From NCBI RefSeq assembly GCF_040712315.1, contig NC_134023.1, positions 11,727,442 to 11,791,441 of the forward strand: DNA of 64,000 bases, written 5' to 3'. Shown one piece after another: positions 1-10,740 of this stretch; the stretch's first letter is position 1, and each line of letters opens with the position of its first letter. This DNA is from Castanea sativa (lineage: Eukaryota > Streptophyta > Magnoliopsida > Fagales > Fagaceae). Made by a program: the position numbers and the translations under genes. The notes beneath the pieces were generated by a model. It saw only the letters and a list, made by a program, of their open reading frames with translations, was not told where the DNA came from and ran no database searches.

Positions 1-898
1 GGGTCGTCTGGGAGTTCGCGGTCAGAAAGGAAGCCTGGTCGTGACACGTCTATCCTTCTGCGTCGTTTGTCTCCCGCAGTGATCGCGTTATCAATCTCTT
101 GAAAATCCACTGATAAAGGATCATATCCTAGTATCAGGTGGGCAGCTCTCACTTGTAGGTCTTCACTGACAAAGACTTCGGAGCGAAGGATGCGATTCAA
201 GTCTGCGACGTTGCAAAGGCTTAGACGCGGACGTACATGTTGCTTATCTGTGAAAAGAAACATTCGAGAAGACGAGCATGGCTGGATTAGTGATAAATAT
301 CAAGGGAAAAAGCAATAATGTGCAGTAAAATTAAAAACGGTAAAAGTAACAGGATTGAGTCATGGGTTAGGAAATCTAACTCCTATGGAGTCACACCTGA
401 CTCTCCCCATTCGACTGGGCAGTGAGGACCGTCAAACCAATTTCCCGAGACGATGAGATAGTTATCTTTCATGCCTTTGTTAGATTTGGGAAGACAGGAT
501 ATCAGTCTAACGATGCTAGACCTGGATTTAATGTAATATCCTACACTTTTGAGTTTATGGCACTCGTACATATAGACAACGTCGTGTCATGTGAGGTTCA
601 GACCCATTTACTCGTTTAAAGTATCGACACAACCTAAGACCCTAAATACGTTTGGTGTGCACTGATCTGGGCATAACTTATGGTTACGTAGGTATTTGCT
701 GGTTACGTTTTTCATGGGGTGGGTCATCCCACCTTCTAGGAAGGCAATCATGGGAATGATAATTTCTCCCTCTTTCCTAGCGTCACCCATGGCTTCTACT
801 GGGCAATATTTCAAGCCTACATCGTGAGGAATCTGATATTTAGCCTTAAAACCCTCCATACCAGCGTCGGTATCTACCAAACACTTAAATCTACCCAT
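1..898 (-). pseudogene. Antisense ORF (aORF) of element 0, exon 1 and part of exon 2, decayed
   Basis: Exon 1 runs from ATG at 898 to 397 (502 nt). Intron 1 is 396-248 with GT and CAG ends, in phase 1. Exon 2 starts at 247 and runs off the window. The protein starts MGRFKCLVD and shares with the two other aORFs here the blocks IPMIAF(L/I)EGGM, CxPNV(F/L)R(V/I)LG, SGNW(F/H)DG and R(S/A)E(V/I)FV...RAAHLILGY. Two in-frame stops interrupt exon 1: TAA at 608-610, and a TGA a few codons later that replaces the conserved Trp codon. The function of the family is unknown; similar proteins are often labelled putative plant transposon protein, which says nothing about activity. The copy is broken here, but its splice structure matches the better preserved copies at 19641 and 34546. 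Confidence 0.8.
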
Positions 899-1386
899 TT
901 GGTGGGAAGAAAACGAAAGTTTAAAGAGGGAAAGGGATCTAGATGGTGGCCGAGGATAGAAGCCGAGAAGGAATGAGTAGAGAAAATGGAGAACTTATGG
1001 GGATTGATTAGGTGATTCTTCACGAGCTTCTTGAGAGCAAAGATAATGATTAGCACTTAGATGTGATGGATTTCTGAAAGAATGGATGGAGATACGGATT
1101 CCCAAGCATTTTGACGTGCGGGAGGCAGCCTTGAAATCAAAATTCTCCCGCCCAAGTTTTTAGAGCAAACCTGGGCCGTTAGATGCGTATCTCACCGTTG
1201 AACGTGGGGGACAAGACGTAATCTGCAGTCATAAATGCGAGCGTTCCGGGTTTCAAAGCGTCAGAGATGGTTTAAGGGAACGAAAGGACCCCTACACGTG
1301 TGGCGGTTTGCAAATTGTGTGGAGGGTGCGCTATTTGGTTCAAAACTCTATTTCTCTCCTTGGATGGGAAGGCAAAATAAAGTTTT

Positions 1387-1396
1387 GAGGGGCTAT
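1387..1396 (+). other. Polypurine tract of element 0
   Basis: The purine-rich GAGGGGCTAT directly precedes the LTR start TGTGGGGG. Element 1 has the same ten bases at its 3' LTR and element 2 has AAGGGGCTGT. This is the expected site of plus-strand DNA priming and it fixes the LTR start. Confidence 0.75.
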
Positions 1397-2133
1397 TGTG
1401 GGGGGTAAAAGTGCTTGAATATACGTTTAGGCTTTGGGCCCGATTAGTTGGTACAAATCTGTTCAATCAGGGTCTCTAGGCCCACAGGTCAGTCCATACT
1501 AGAAATGGTCCAAGGAGGAGTATTTCCTCGGACAGGCCCAGGAAAGGTCCTGGGACTTGCTAAATGGTAAAGAGGCAGAATTCTAGAAGATTTGTGGGGT
1601 AAAGGTATGATCCAAGCACCCTTTAGAAGCAGGAACAGGTAAGAAATATATGATGAAAAAGCTGCCACCACCATATTGAAGGCCCTGCATCTACCTCCCT
1701 GGCCGCATTAATGGAGAAATGACCTCTGAACAGTAGAATTCAGCCTTCCAGCTATTATTTGAAAATTTTAAGAAGGTGGTGGATGTGACAAGTATCTGGG
1801 AGGAAGATTTGTGTTACACGTGGATGAAACAGGGAAGAAGAAGACGAGAGAAGAAAGAAAAGGGGGGCTTCTTTTTTGAAAACTAAAAATCGTAATCTTT
1901 TGCTTAAGAGAAAGAAAGACTATACAAATTGTCCTCGGCTTACGTCCGAGGAGGGTTTTTTTGTCATATTCATCTATCACTTGCATAGATTGCGGCATTC
2001 TAGTCTGTTTATCAACTTCCAACATCCCAAACCTAGGTTTCAAACCCATACTCTACAAATTTCATTGTATAAGGCTCTTTGGGCCTGAGCCCATCACTTG
2101 TTTTTGGGTCCGGGTACAAACTGTGCATTTACA
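1397..2133 (+). repeat. 3' LTR of element 0 (737 bp)
   Basis: It begins TGTGGGGG after the polypurine tract and ends AACTGTGCATTTACA, which lines up with AATTGTGTCCTTACA at the end of the element 1 LTR. It contains a perfect 7-bp stem, TCCTCGG (1932-1938) and CCGAGGA (1946-1952), around a 7-base loop; element 1 has the same stem in its LTRs. The right boundary is an inference from this alignment. Confidence 0.65.
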
Positions 2134-3047
2134 GTATTTATCCTAATATGAATGGTAGGAATTGGCATAGAAAAATGACCTGGGGTAGTATATATCTCAA
2201 TGAATGACTGCTATCCCTTATCTATTTCTCAATGCAATATTAAGTAGGTTTATTAATAAGCTCTCATCTGAATAATACCTCCTCATTTCTCTATAAAAAT
2301 ACAGTTGAGACCTATGTTACCTACCAACAAAAAGAACTATTATCATCCATGAACTCCCCCCCCCCCCCCCCCACCAATCTAAGTTAGGTTCACTTTAGAA
2401 ATATCCATCTCTATACCCAACAAACTAACAAAATTCTTGATAATTAGTTGGTGTATGTCAGATAGAGGTAATACACACACTCGGGAGAATAATCCAGAGC
2501 TTGAGGAGCTCTAAACACCCTCCTTAAATAAATAAATAAACACCAGGTCCAATAACAAAATTTTAGGGACAAACATTATAAAACAAGGATATGAATAGGG
2601 ATTTTTGTAATGCACATTGGCAACTGACCTCACCTGTCAAATTTTTTTTTTTTTTTAAAAGGTTATTGCTACTTTCCTCTGCCACTCTATAAAGGTACAT
2701 AGAATTTTAGTATATGATAACATATAAAAATAAGTTTTGCTACTAGGCAACCAGTTAAAATATAATATCCTCTTCATCAACCAGTTAATATAATATATCC
2801 AACAGTTTTGATACTAATTTTTTAACCAATATCGAAAATAAACTTAAACCTTTTCAACAACCAGTCAGATATAATAGAGGTGATCCCCTTGCTTTTCGTT
2901 TTAGTTCAATAAAAAATTATAATATAAAAAAATGCAATTTACATTAAACTATTTTTTTTTTATTGAATGTGTTGAAATTGTAATTCTAAGCAAAAATGGC
3001 ATGGGAAACAAAACATGAGGATATATATATAAAAGAAAGAAACGTAC
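2134..3047. other. AT-rich spacer / probable RLK intron 2, with a C17 run
   Basis: No gene is visible. There is a run of 17 C at 2356-2372 and A/T runs near 2641 and 2950. If RLK copy A is intact beyond the window this is part of its second intron, into which element 0 was inserted. Confidence 0.5.
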
Positions 3048-4632
3048 AATTGGGTAATGTGGCAAGTAGAGTTACTATTGTACGAACAGTCACATTTGAT
3101 AAAGGGGTTGTGGTTTTGGTCATCAAAACTTGTGGAGTCGATGGCTGCTCCGCTGCATGGTTCCCCACTTATATTCCATTGATTTGATGATGCTGAGATC
3201 CCCCATTTTTGAAATATTGTATTCAATGCTCTCACTGCATGCAATCAAATTCACAATTAAACATCATTGCCACCGTTTAAAAGTATAGTTTTATTTAGAA
3301 AAAAAGAGCGAAATTTATAAAATTATTATACCAAAAATTGTATATTACGCCTTGAAGTTTGGCTTAATTAGATTTTACACCTTAAAATTTCATAAAATTG
3401 ATTTTTCAGTTTCTTCTGTACTGATGTATTTTATTTTTGCTTAATCAGCCCCAAAACTACGTCGTTTTAGCTAGCACAATTAAAACCATGTCATTTCAAG
3501 TCTAAACTTAAAACACAAACCTGTAGCTTAAACGACAGGCCAAACTCTAAAATTAAAAACATAAACCACGAAGAAGGCTCTAGGCAGCAGCTGCGCCGAC
3601 AGTGAGCTGTTCCTCTTTCTCTCTGTTTTTGAATTTGGCTTTTGTAATCTTAGATTTTTGAGCATTCGCGAATCACTAGGCCATAAACAAAAATGACGTC
3701 CACCATTGTTGGTTAGCCTTTGCCGCTGCCACTTGGGTTCGTGGGGTTTGGGTTAGGGAGGCCTGGGCTTGTGGGGTTTGAGTTAGGGAGGTATGAGGTC
3801 TGCCATCTTTGTAGTTTATATTTTTAATTTTAGAATTTGGCCTGCGGTTTAGGCTACAGGTTTGTGTTTTAAGTTTATGCCTAAAAGGACGTAGTTTTGC
3901 CAGCTATGCACTTAGTTATCATGAAACATTGTAGTTTTGGGGCTAATTTGGTAAAAATAAAACATGTTAGCATGATGATGTGTTACTTAATTGCAGAAAC
4001 TAACGGTAAGGGTGAATTGGTAATAGAAGCAAATTTGAGGGTGCAAAATCAAGTTTCTAAAACTTGAGGGTGTAAAATTCAATTAACTTCAAACTTCAAT
4101 GGTGTAATTTGCAATATATCCTACTAAAAAAATAAATAGCTTATCTTTATTTTAAGCCCATCCCAAACAGAAAAATAATAATAATAATAATGTTGTGTTT
4201 GTAAAAAAGAACTTTCTTTTTTGTGAAGAGTAAAAAAAGAACTTTCTAATCATTGATACCCATCACAGATTGAACCGTTAAATAAATCTCACTTAATTAA
4301 CAAATATCCAAATTGTCCAAAACTATTAAATCTACCAATATTTTCCTCAAAAAAAAAAAAAATCTACCAATACTTTTTTTATTTATTTTAAGAATTAAAA
4401 TTACAATTAACCACTTTTAAAGGGTGAAAAAAAATATCAATCAGTGAATGAAACAGTGAGTAAAATCCATGTAACATAGATTTCTTTTTTTTCCTTGATC
4501 TTTTTTATGGTCACTATATAGATTGATTGAATTTTGTTTTTATTCATCAATCTATATAGTGACCCAAAAAAAATCTTTCATGACTTTTTCTTTCTTTTTA
4601 AATTACTAGGGTGGTGGCCTTTGAAATTTCAA

Positions 4633-4722
<90 letters not shown>

Positions 4723-5208
4723 ATTGCTCATAGCTGTCTGATTATTTAGTTAAATATGTAATTATTAATTTATGATGTACCCAAGCCTCACTAATACTAT
4801 TTAGTATTTACCACCACCCCAAATAATGTAATAGCTGACGCCACAAGTTGCCAGCACAATTGTAAAGCTATGCTTGCCATTGAAATGATGATAATATCAA
4901 AAGTACAATATCTACCTTGCACTTATCAGCATGATTCGTTGGTTTGGGGCTCTTATTAATTTCATCCATTGCTAGATTTGCAAGCTATATAGCACGATCA
5001 AATTCTAAAAGCTTGCCTTTTATATATTACTTCAAGTTTTGTACTTCAACAATTATAAACAAACACAGTTTTTGGCATTCATTGTTTATTTATTGGATTA
5101 TAACCCAAAAAATACAAAAAAAGAAGTTTCGTGTTGCTGTTCATATCTAACATATGCAGAAGACAAAAAAAAGCTCTGATCAGCCAAAAACATTAATATG
5201 TAACAAAC

Positions 5209-5253
<45 letters not shown>

Positions 5254-5376
5254 CACACCTTCAGCAGGATCTGTAGCAGGTTGGGTCCCATTTTGAGCTT
5301 GAGCTAACTCAAAAAGTTGGCCAAAGATGCAAGCAACACAAAAGGCTAAAACTAGAAGAGGTGATGATCCTACCAT
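3048..5376 (-). CDS. LRR receptor-like kinase (LRR-VIII-2 / malectin type), exons 1-2 of copy A, partial
   Basis: Exon 1 is 5376-5259 and exon 2 is 3234-3048, joined through a GT-AG intron of about 2 kb (5258-3235) in phase 1. Exon 1 starts MVGSSPLLVLAFC and is a hydrophobic signal peptide ending near AQAQ; the downstream ATG at 5376 was preferred to one at 5433 because all three copies in this window start M(V/A)GSSPLLV. Exon 2 encodes VRALNTIFQKWG, then WNISGEPCSGAAIDSTSF, then IKCDCS and CHITQL. This is the cysteine-rich N-terminal cap characteristic of the plant LRR-VIII-2 receptor kinases that also carry a malectin domain. Exon 2 ends with GTACGT as donor (phase 2). The LRR, malectin, transmembrane and kinase exons are not in the window; element 0 lies where they would begin. 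The gene is either split by a very long intron or truncated. The expected role is a plasma-membrane receptor kinase with unknown ligand. Confidence 0.75.
3339..4118. mobile_element. Foldback (long inverted repeat) MITE in RLK intron 1
   Basis: The left arm (TTGTATATTACGCCTTGAAG and onward) is complementary to the right arm ending at 4118 (reverse complement TTGCAAATTACACCATTGAAG). A second inner pair around 3480-3540 and 3840-3900 (CCTGTAGCTTAA against TTAGGCTACAGG) extends the arms to about 250 bp. The arrangement resembles MULE-type foldback MITEs. I could not find a convincing target duplication, so the superfamily is open. No coding sequence is present. Confidence 0.6.
4635..4720. repeat. 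Compound microsatellite (TA)n(GA)n
   Basis: About 19 TA units run directly into about 22 GA units. It lies inside RLK intron 1 and is probably length-variable. Confidence 0.95.
5210..5251. repeat. Compound microsatellite (TG)n(AG)n beside the RLK exon 1 donor
   Basis: The repeat lies within 7 bp of the donor GTGTGCC (5258). RLK copies B and C also have CT/CA-rich tracts straight after the same donor, so the polypyrimidine run in the intron start is an ancestral feature of the family. Confidence 0.9.
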
Positions 5377-5809
5377 GATTTCAATAGAAGAGCAATGTAA
5401 CAGAGAAGCTCTCTCATAAATGTGCAAAGCCACCAGACGAAATTCCTATGTTTTTTTTTTAATTCTAAACTTCAGATATTTTATAAAATGCCAATAGGGG
5501 ACCGTTGTTCATAATTGAGTTTCGTGTTGCTTTTAGCCTCTTATATCATGTTCCATTCACGCGTCTTTACTTTTTTTTTTCTTTTTTTTTTTTTCATCTA
5601 TAAGTGACAACCTACCTTAATGCTTCACATTGTTTGTAACTTGCAAAGACTTTGGGTCAATTTTACTTTTAAGTCATTTGTTTCTCTTTTCTCAAATATT
5701 TTATTATTAAAATAATAGTATGCTTAAAATGATTGAGAAAGTTCAACAAAAATTATTTATTTATAACGATATTATTTAAGATTAAATTTACAATTAAATT
5801 CTCACTCTC

Positions 5810-5913
5810 TCAATAGAAGAGCAATGTCACAGAGAAGCTTCTCATAAATATGCAAAGCCACCGGACCAAATTCCCATGTTTTTTTAAATTCTAAACTTCG
5901 AATATTTTATAAA
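5810..5913. repeat. Second copy of the RLK 5' leader segment
   Basis: Bases 5814-5913 repeat 5388-5480 (same order: AGAAGAGCAATGT, CAGAGAAGCT, TGCAAAGCCACC, CTAAACTTC, ATATTTTATAAA). It is a local duplication of the untranslated leader and upstream region of RLK copy A without its coding part, and was later hit by the element that starts at 5914. Confidence 0.75.
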
Positions 5914-6290
5914 GGGTTCGTTTAGATAGAACTTATTGCTGAAAACTGAAAATACTGTAGCAAAATAATTTTTAAATGTATAAATAATATTGTGGGACCC
6001 ATTTTGAATAAAAAAAATAACTGAAAATAAAATTTGTGGGTCCGTGAACAGTACACGAATGCACTGTTCACGGGAGAAAGCAGCTGAAAAGTCAGATATA
6101 TACGGCTATTGTTCATGAACAGTAGCCGTTTGTTCCTGAGAAGCGTGCTGCTGCAAGAAAAAAAAAAAAAAAAAAAAGGAGAAATGCAGGACAGTCAACA
6201 AGTGCGGCTGGGGGGAAAAAAAAAAAAAAAAGAGAGGCAAAAAGCTGAAGGAGAAACGCAGACGCCAAAACGCTGAATCCAAACGCATTC
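5914..6290. mobile_element. TIR element (GGGTTCGTTTAGAT ... ATCCAAACGCATTC)
   Basis: The two ends are inverted: GGGTTCGTTTAGAT on the left, and GAATGCGTTTGGAT as the reverse complement of the right. Inside are small hairpins built on GAACAGTA and TACTGTTC words and poly-A runs at 6158-6178 and 6217-6231. No clear target duplication is seen. It interrupts the duplicated RLK leader segment. It is non-coding; the Lys/Phe-rich reading frames across it come from homopolymers. Confidence 0.5.
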
Positions 6291-7218
6291 TTAGCATCCG
6301 ATTCCTTGCCCAAAAATATCTTTGGAAATTGTAACAGGTTTTACGGTCATGATGAGTCATTGACTTGTACAAAATATACAAAAAGGGCCACGAGTTATGA
6401 CTAGATGGCCTAGAGCTGAACTAACCCGAAAATGAAATGTGAAGCCTGTACATGTACTTGCTTACTGCCAAGTTGCTTTTCTAAACTAAATAAATAAATA
6501 AATAAAAACCTACCAAGTTGCCACCAATAGGGTAGTGTTTTGGGAATAAAAATCTTCAGTACCCAAATAATAATAAAAAAATCTTCAATACCACTTTGTG
6601 TTTCATTTCGTATTTCATCTATTATTATGACTTGGCATGTATTTTTCTTTTAAGAAAGAGTTTTAATTTATGACGTTTTTTATGATAATTTATTATTATT
6701 AAATCAATATACTAATTAGTTTTTGGTGTAGGTATTAAATCAAGACACCAATCGATTTTTGGTATAAGCAAGGATTGAATATTAGATTTCTTATTCAACT
6801 ATAAAATTTTTTACCATTTGAACTATTTAGAACTCACGTAACTTGACATGTATTAATTCGACTATTCTTATAAAAAACCAAAGTTTAAAGTGTAAAAAAA
6901 AGAATCAATTTCATACCAAGTTGTGATTGGAGGAGCATGAAATGAAACACAAAAAGTAATATAGAGAATTTGTATTCGCTTTTTGGAATATAAATAAGTT
7001 TCTACCATTTTTGTGTTCTATTTTATATTCTACTAATTACAATTTGTTATGTGTTTTTTTTTTTATTCTAAGATTTAGATATTTTATAAGGAGGGTAAAA
7101 TAATTACATGATAACTTATGATCGTTAGAATATAAAATAGAACAATTTTTTTTTATATAGATAATTTGCTATTTTATAAGGAAAGTAAAATAAATATTTG
7201 ACAAGGTTGGTGAAACAT
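6291..7218. other. AT-rich non-coding DNA, paralogous to 12650-13135 in its right half
   Basis: At 6291-6400 there is a segment (CTTTGGAAATTGTAACAGG, GGTCATGATGAGTCAT) repeated at 62525-62575, upstream of RLK copy C, which marks it as RLK 5'-flanking sequence. From about 6840 the sequence matches 12650-13050. No gene seen. Confidence 0.6.
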
Positions 7219-7221
7219 TAA

Positions 7222-7884
7222 GGGTCTGTTTGGTTGGGAAGATGGAAAAGTGGGAGGATAGAAAAGTTTTTAGTTTTCCTTAGTTGTGTTTGGTTGAGAG
7301 GGAGGAAAAGTAGAGGGATGAAATTTTTTTTGGTTTGGTTGAAAATAAGATTTGTATAAATTTACCATCATATCCCTCTTAAATAAAAGAGAAAGTAATA
7401 CATTATACTTTTTTTTTTAATAAAAGTGTATAGATGAAAATAGACATTTCAAAAAAATAGCATAAAATATCATCCAAAAATATTTTCTTAAAAAATAGTA
7501 AAAATAAAAATTATGAGAAAAAAAAAAGAAAGAAAAGAAGAACCCACACCTGACCAAAAAAAAAAAAAAAACGCTACAGTTGCAAAGTCAAAAGAAAAAT
7601 TAAAAAAAATTATTAAAAAAAAAGCCAAAACCCAGAAACGTTGACGTAAAAAAAAAAAAAAAAAAAAAACCAGAAAAGTGGGGTAGTTTTGTCAAAAAAA
7701 TTTCTCACTTTTTACTCTAATTTTCTCTCCAATTTGGAGAGATTGTCTTTTGAAGGGAGAGGAGAGAAAACTTGTGGGCTCCACCACTTTTCTCTGCCCC
7801 TCCTCCTCTCAACCAAACAGTAGAAAATGACATTTTCTACCCTATTTTCTATCCTCACTGTTTTCACTCCAACCAAACACACCC
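7222..7884. mobile_element. Harbinger/Tourist-type MITE with TAA target duplication
   Basis: The left end is GGGTCTGTTTGGTTGG and the right end is the inverse, CCAACCAAACACACCC. The flanks are TAA at 7219-7221 and 7885-7887. Subterminal blocks AGGATAGAAAA and GGTTGAGAGGGAGGA occur in inverted orientation at both ends. The paralogous segment near 13036 lacks the insertion, so an empty site exists in the same window. Long A-runs near 7555 and 7650 are internal. Non-coding. Confidence 0.85.
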
Positions 7885-7887
7885 TAA

Positions 7888-8986
7888 AAGTTGTATAAAC
7901 AACTTGTATTCGGAATTTGTAACTCTCATTTTTAACAAATATAGCTTTTGTGTTCGAGAAATACTATATGTCGGACAGTTTTCTTCAGGTCACAGTTTAC
8001 TTGGACAGGCCTGTATGTCATAAATTATCATTGATTTCAAAATTTTCCTTCACGTACATGTTGATTGAATTCTTCTCATATGGATTTTTAGGGAAAAGTT
8101 CTATTATCTTACTCTAATACCATAGGTCCAAAACAGAGCATGTAAGTGAAAAAATCAAATAAAAAAATCAAATAATCATTTGTATTATACTCCTAACAAC
8201 GTATGACCATAGCAAAGCGTGTACTAAACTACTAATCATTTTGTAGTCATCAGATATATTAAAGTATTGATGTTGGTTTGGGTCTTTATGAATTTCTTAA
8301 GTTCTACCTTCGTTTTGAACCCGAAGTGTTAAATCCTTCTTTGAAACATTTTATATTTTAGTATTGGTTAGGCATAGCATTGATAGATTACTACATAAAT
8401 TGATTGGCTTGAAAATCTAGAAATCCTATGTTTAACTTTGGCATTTGTTTATGGTTTTAATTCATGGAAAGCCTAGGATTTTTTTACTAGCAAAATGTGT
8501 ATTTATTTACTAGAAGAAAGATTAGGATTTAGAGGATCAAGATGCATTATAAATCACTCACACTCTAGGAATAAACAATTTCTTTTTTAAAGCTCTACTT
8601 CTAATACAAAGGCATTTTTGATTATACACCATGTATGCTGATAGACAGTCCTAGGAGAATACAACTAGAAAATTATTCTCCCAATGATATAAGACTCACT
8701 CAACTGGTACCATAAGATGCTTTGTACTAAAAGTGAAATTAAGTGATTTTTCCTATCAAAGGCCATGTAGATGTCGGTTTGATAAGTAGCAAAATGAGCC
8801 ACATATCTGAGTTGCTCATGCTAAGAACCAATTTATTCACTTAGGCTTAAATTGCTTTCTAAATAGGTTTTCTTGTCTTCTTCACTTAAGCTGAGTAGTT
8901 GGTTAGAGATTCAAGTGGCCCATTCATAGAACTATTAATATACAAATATATCAACATATGCAATTGTGTTGGGAAATTTGTATTAG
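7888..8986. other. Non-coding AT-rich DNA
   Basis: The first 80 bp match 13055-13130. The remainder has no gene or repeat that I recognise. The 83-codon frame starting at 7772 crosses the MITE end and is not supported. Confidence 0.5.
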
Positions 8987-10025
8987 ATGGCACAAGAAAC
9001 TCAGGATACTGACGACAAATTGTGGCCTCCTCACATTGAACAAATTTTCATTGATATTATGGTTGATGAACAACAAAAGGGGAATATGGAACATGGTGTC
9101 TTTAAGGCCAAAGCTTGACTATCAATTGCGAAAACCCTAAATGAGCAAACTGGGAAGAGTTTCCTCCCTAAGCAAGTGAAAGATAAGCATAATAGGCTTA
9201 AGCAAAAACAGAGAAAGTGGAGCCATGTTTTGAGGCATACCGGGTTGGGGTGGGATGAGACAACTCAAACGGTTACTGGTTCAGAGGAGGTGTGGGCTAA
9301 TGTGGTTGCAGTATGTTATATTTACTACCCTAATTCTTTGCATATTTGTTTGTAATTTTCTATTTCATATTAGCAAGACTTTGATGTATATATTGTCATT
9401 TCAAGAGGATTCTAAGGCAGCTGCATTACGGAAGAGAAGGTGTCCTAATTATGAGAAGCTGAAGCAACTTTTTGGCCCTAATACTACAACCGGTTCCCTT
9501 TAAATTTCCTCAAACACGCCAGCCCCAAATAACGATGAAGAGCGTGCCCTAGAAGAGGAACTTGCCAATGAGGTACGTCGTGCCCAGTTGGGTGATGATG
9601 ATTGCTACAATCCCAACATGGAGGGCATAACCCAAGACGATCCCCCTGTTGATGAGCAAACCCAACATGCGGACAAACGTCCCATGGAAAAGCCTACTAC
9701 CAAGGGGAAGAAGGTTGTCAAGAAAGTGGATAGGGCTAGTGAGATGACCATGGCTCTTCAAGAGTACACTGCTTTGGCAAGGAAAAGGTTTTCCAACAAC
9801 AAAAAGGGAAAGTCTAGTGGTAGCTCTAGTCATGTTGCACAATCCATCGGTGGTGGCAATCCTTGCTCGCTTAGGAGAGCTTTAGAAGTGCTAAACCAGT
9901 ATGAAGATCTTGATGATGACACCTATGTTAACATCGTCGAGACTCTCCAAAAGAAAGAGAAAATGGTGTTATTCATGTGCATGCCAGAGCATAGAAGGAG
10001 GAGGTGGATGGAGCGCCATGCTTAG
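8987..10025 (+). pseudogene. Myb/SANT-like DNA-binding protein gene (Harbinger accessory or L10-interacting-MYB-like), two nonsense codons
   Basis: Exon 1 is 8987-9310 and exon 2 is 9408-10025, with a GT...AG intron (9311-9407) in phase 0. The whole 942-nt coding sequence is in one frame from ATG to TAG. Exon 1 starts MAQETQD and contains WPPHIEQIFIDIMVDEQ, GKSFLPKQVKDKHNRLKQK and GLGWDETTQTV, the trihelix-like Myb/SANT fold found in PIF/Harbinger second ORFs and in L10-interacting MYB proteins. Exon 2 has CPNYEKLKQLFGPNTTTGS, an acidic linker, a Lys-rich stretch and a C-terminal RRRRWMERHA. Only two changes break it: TGA at 9116-9118 (normally Trp) and TAA at 9501-9503 (probably CAA). Both are single transitions at positions consistent with decay of methylated DNA. 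No transposase is left nearby. Confidence 0.7.
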
Positions 10026-10588
10026 CAGCCGGATAATTAATGGGGATTGCTTTTGTGATGTTTTGTTATGTGATTTCAATGTGAATCACTTAGTTTAGTT
10101 TTTAAGTACTATTTAAGGACTTTATGGGTGTGTGCTTGGACAATGTTCGACGTTTGGTTTTATTTCTTTTATTCAGTTGAACACTTTTATTTAACGTAGT
10201 TTTATTGTAATGTTAGTGTTGTGAACTATGCTCATGAATTTGATATCATTTAAATTAGTGTGTGGGCTTTGTTATGTACTTGGTGTTTTTTTATAGTATT
10301 ATATTCTTTTTTAATATTTGTTATTTAGTTCATGTTACTTACATTGTAAGGTAAGTTCAGCTAACATTATTGCAATTCTCTTAGTATTTTATATTAATTT
10401 GTCCGTTTATATATTGCAATATCTTTAGTTCATGCTTTGGTTTTTGCAGGTGTTGTTGTCCAACCATCTAAAAAATTTACAATGTCAGTCATCATCCTGC
10501 AACGTACATGACAATATCAATTAAGGCGAAATGAAAGAATTTATTAAAAATTTACAAACAATGTAACTAAACACAAATGTAAACTCAC
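10026..10588. other. 3' flank of the Myb pseudogene
   Basis: T-rich, no coding signal. Convergent with the GRF exon to the right. Confidence 0.4.
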
Positions 10589-10740
10589 CAGCGTCCATTC
10601 CCTACAACCATAAAACCTCCTACCAAAGTTATGGAGCTTCAATGATGTCCTAACCACACAGTGATCCATGTTGCATGGATGGCCATTAGAGCTGGAGTAG
10701 TAGTTACTTCCTTCCGACATAAGTTCAAACACCACGTTCT
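10589..10740 (-). pseudogene. GRF-type zinc-finger exon (fragment)
   Basis: On the minus strand an acceptor (TGTAG at about 10741) is followed by ATG at 10720 and 44 codons ending in a strong donor, CTG|GTGAGT, at 10589. The peptide contains CNMDHCVVRTSLK and NFGRRFYGC, the first half of the GRF zinc finger (Cys pair, RTS, GRRFYGC). The second half of the finger would sit in the next exon, which I could not find. It lies convergent with the Myb pseudogene. It may be a captured host exon or a transposon accessory gene. Confidence 0.5.

Larger units (their letters stand above)
1..2133 (+). mobile_element. Element 0: 3' end of a Tat-lineage Ty3/Gypsy LTR retrotransposon (left part outside window)
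   Basis: The segment holds, in order, an antisense gene on the minus strand (898 to 1), a leader region, a polypurine tract and a 3' LTR (1397-2133). This order is the mirror image of elements 1 and 2 further right, so the gag-pol strand here is plus and gag-pol lies beyond position 1. The GAGGGGCTAT tract before the LTR is identical to that of element 1. The right edge is set by a CA end that aligns with the LTR end of element 1. A 5-bp target duplication cannot be tested because the left end is missing. Confidence 0.85.

Noticed and set aside
2129..2138. GTATT after the element 0 LTR as a target duplication
   Set aside because: The left partner is outside the window, and the similarity to the GTATT flanks of element 1 is probably chance.
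4534..4749. 71-codon frame with Ile-Tyr and Arg-Glu runs
   Set aside because: It is the translation of the (TA)n(GA)n microsatellite.
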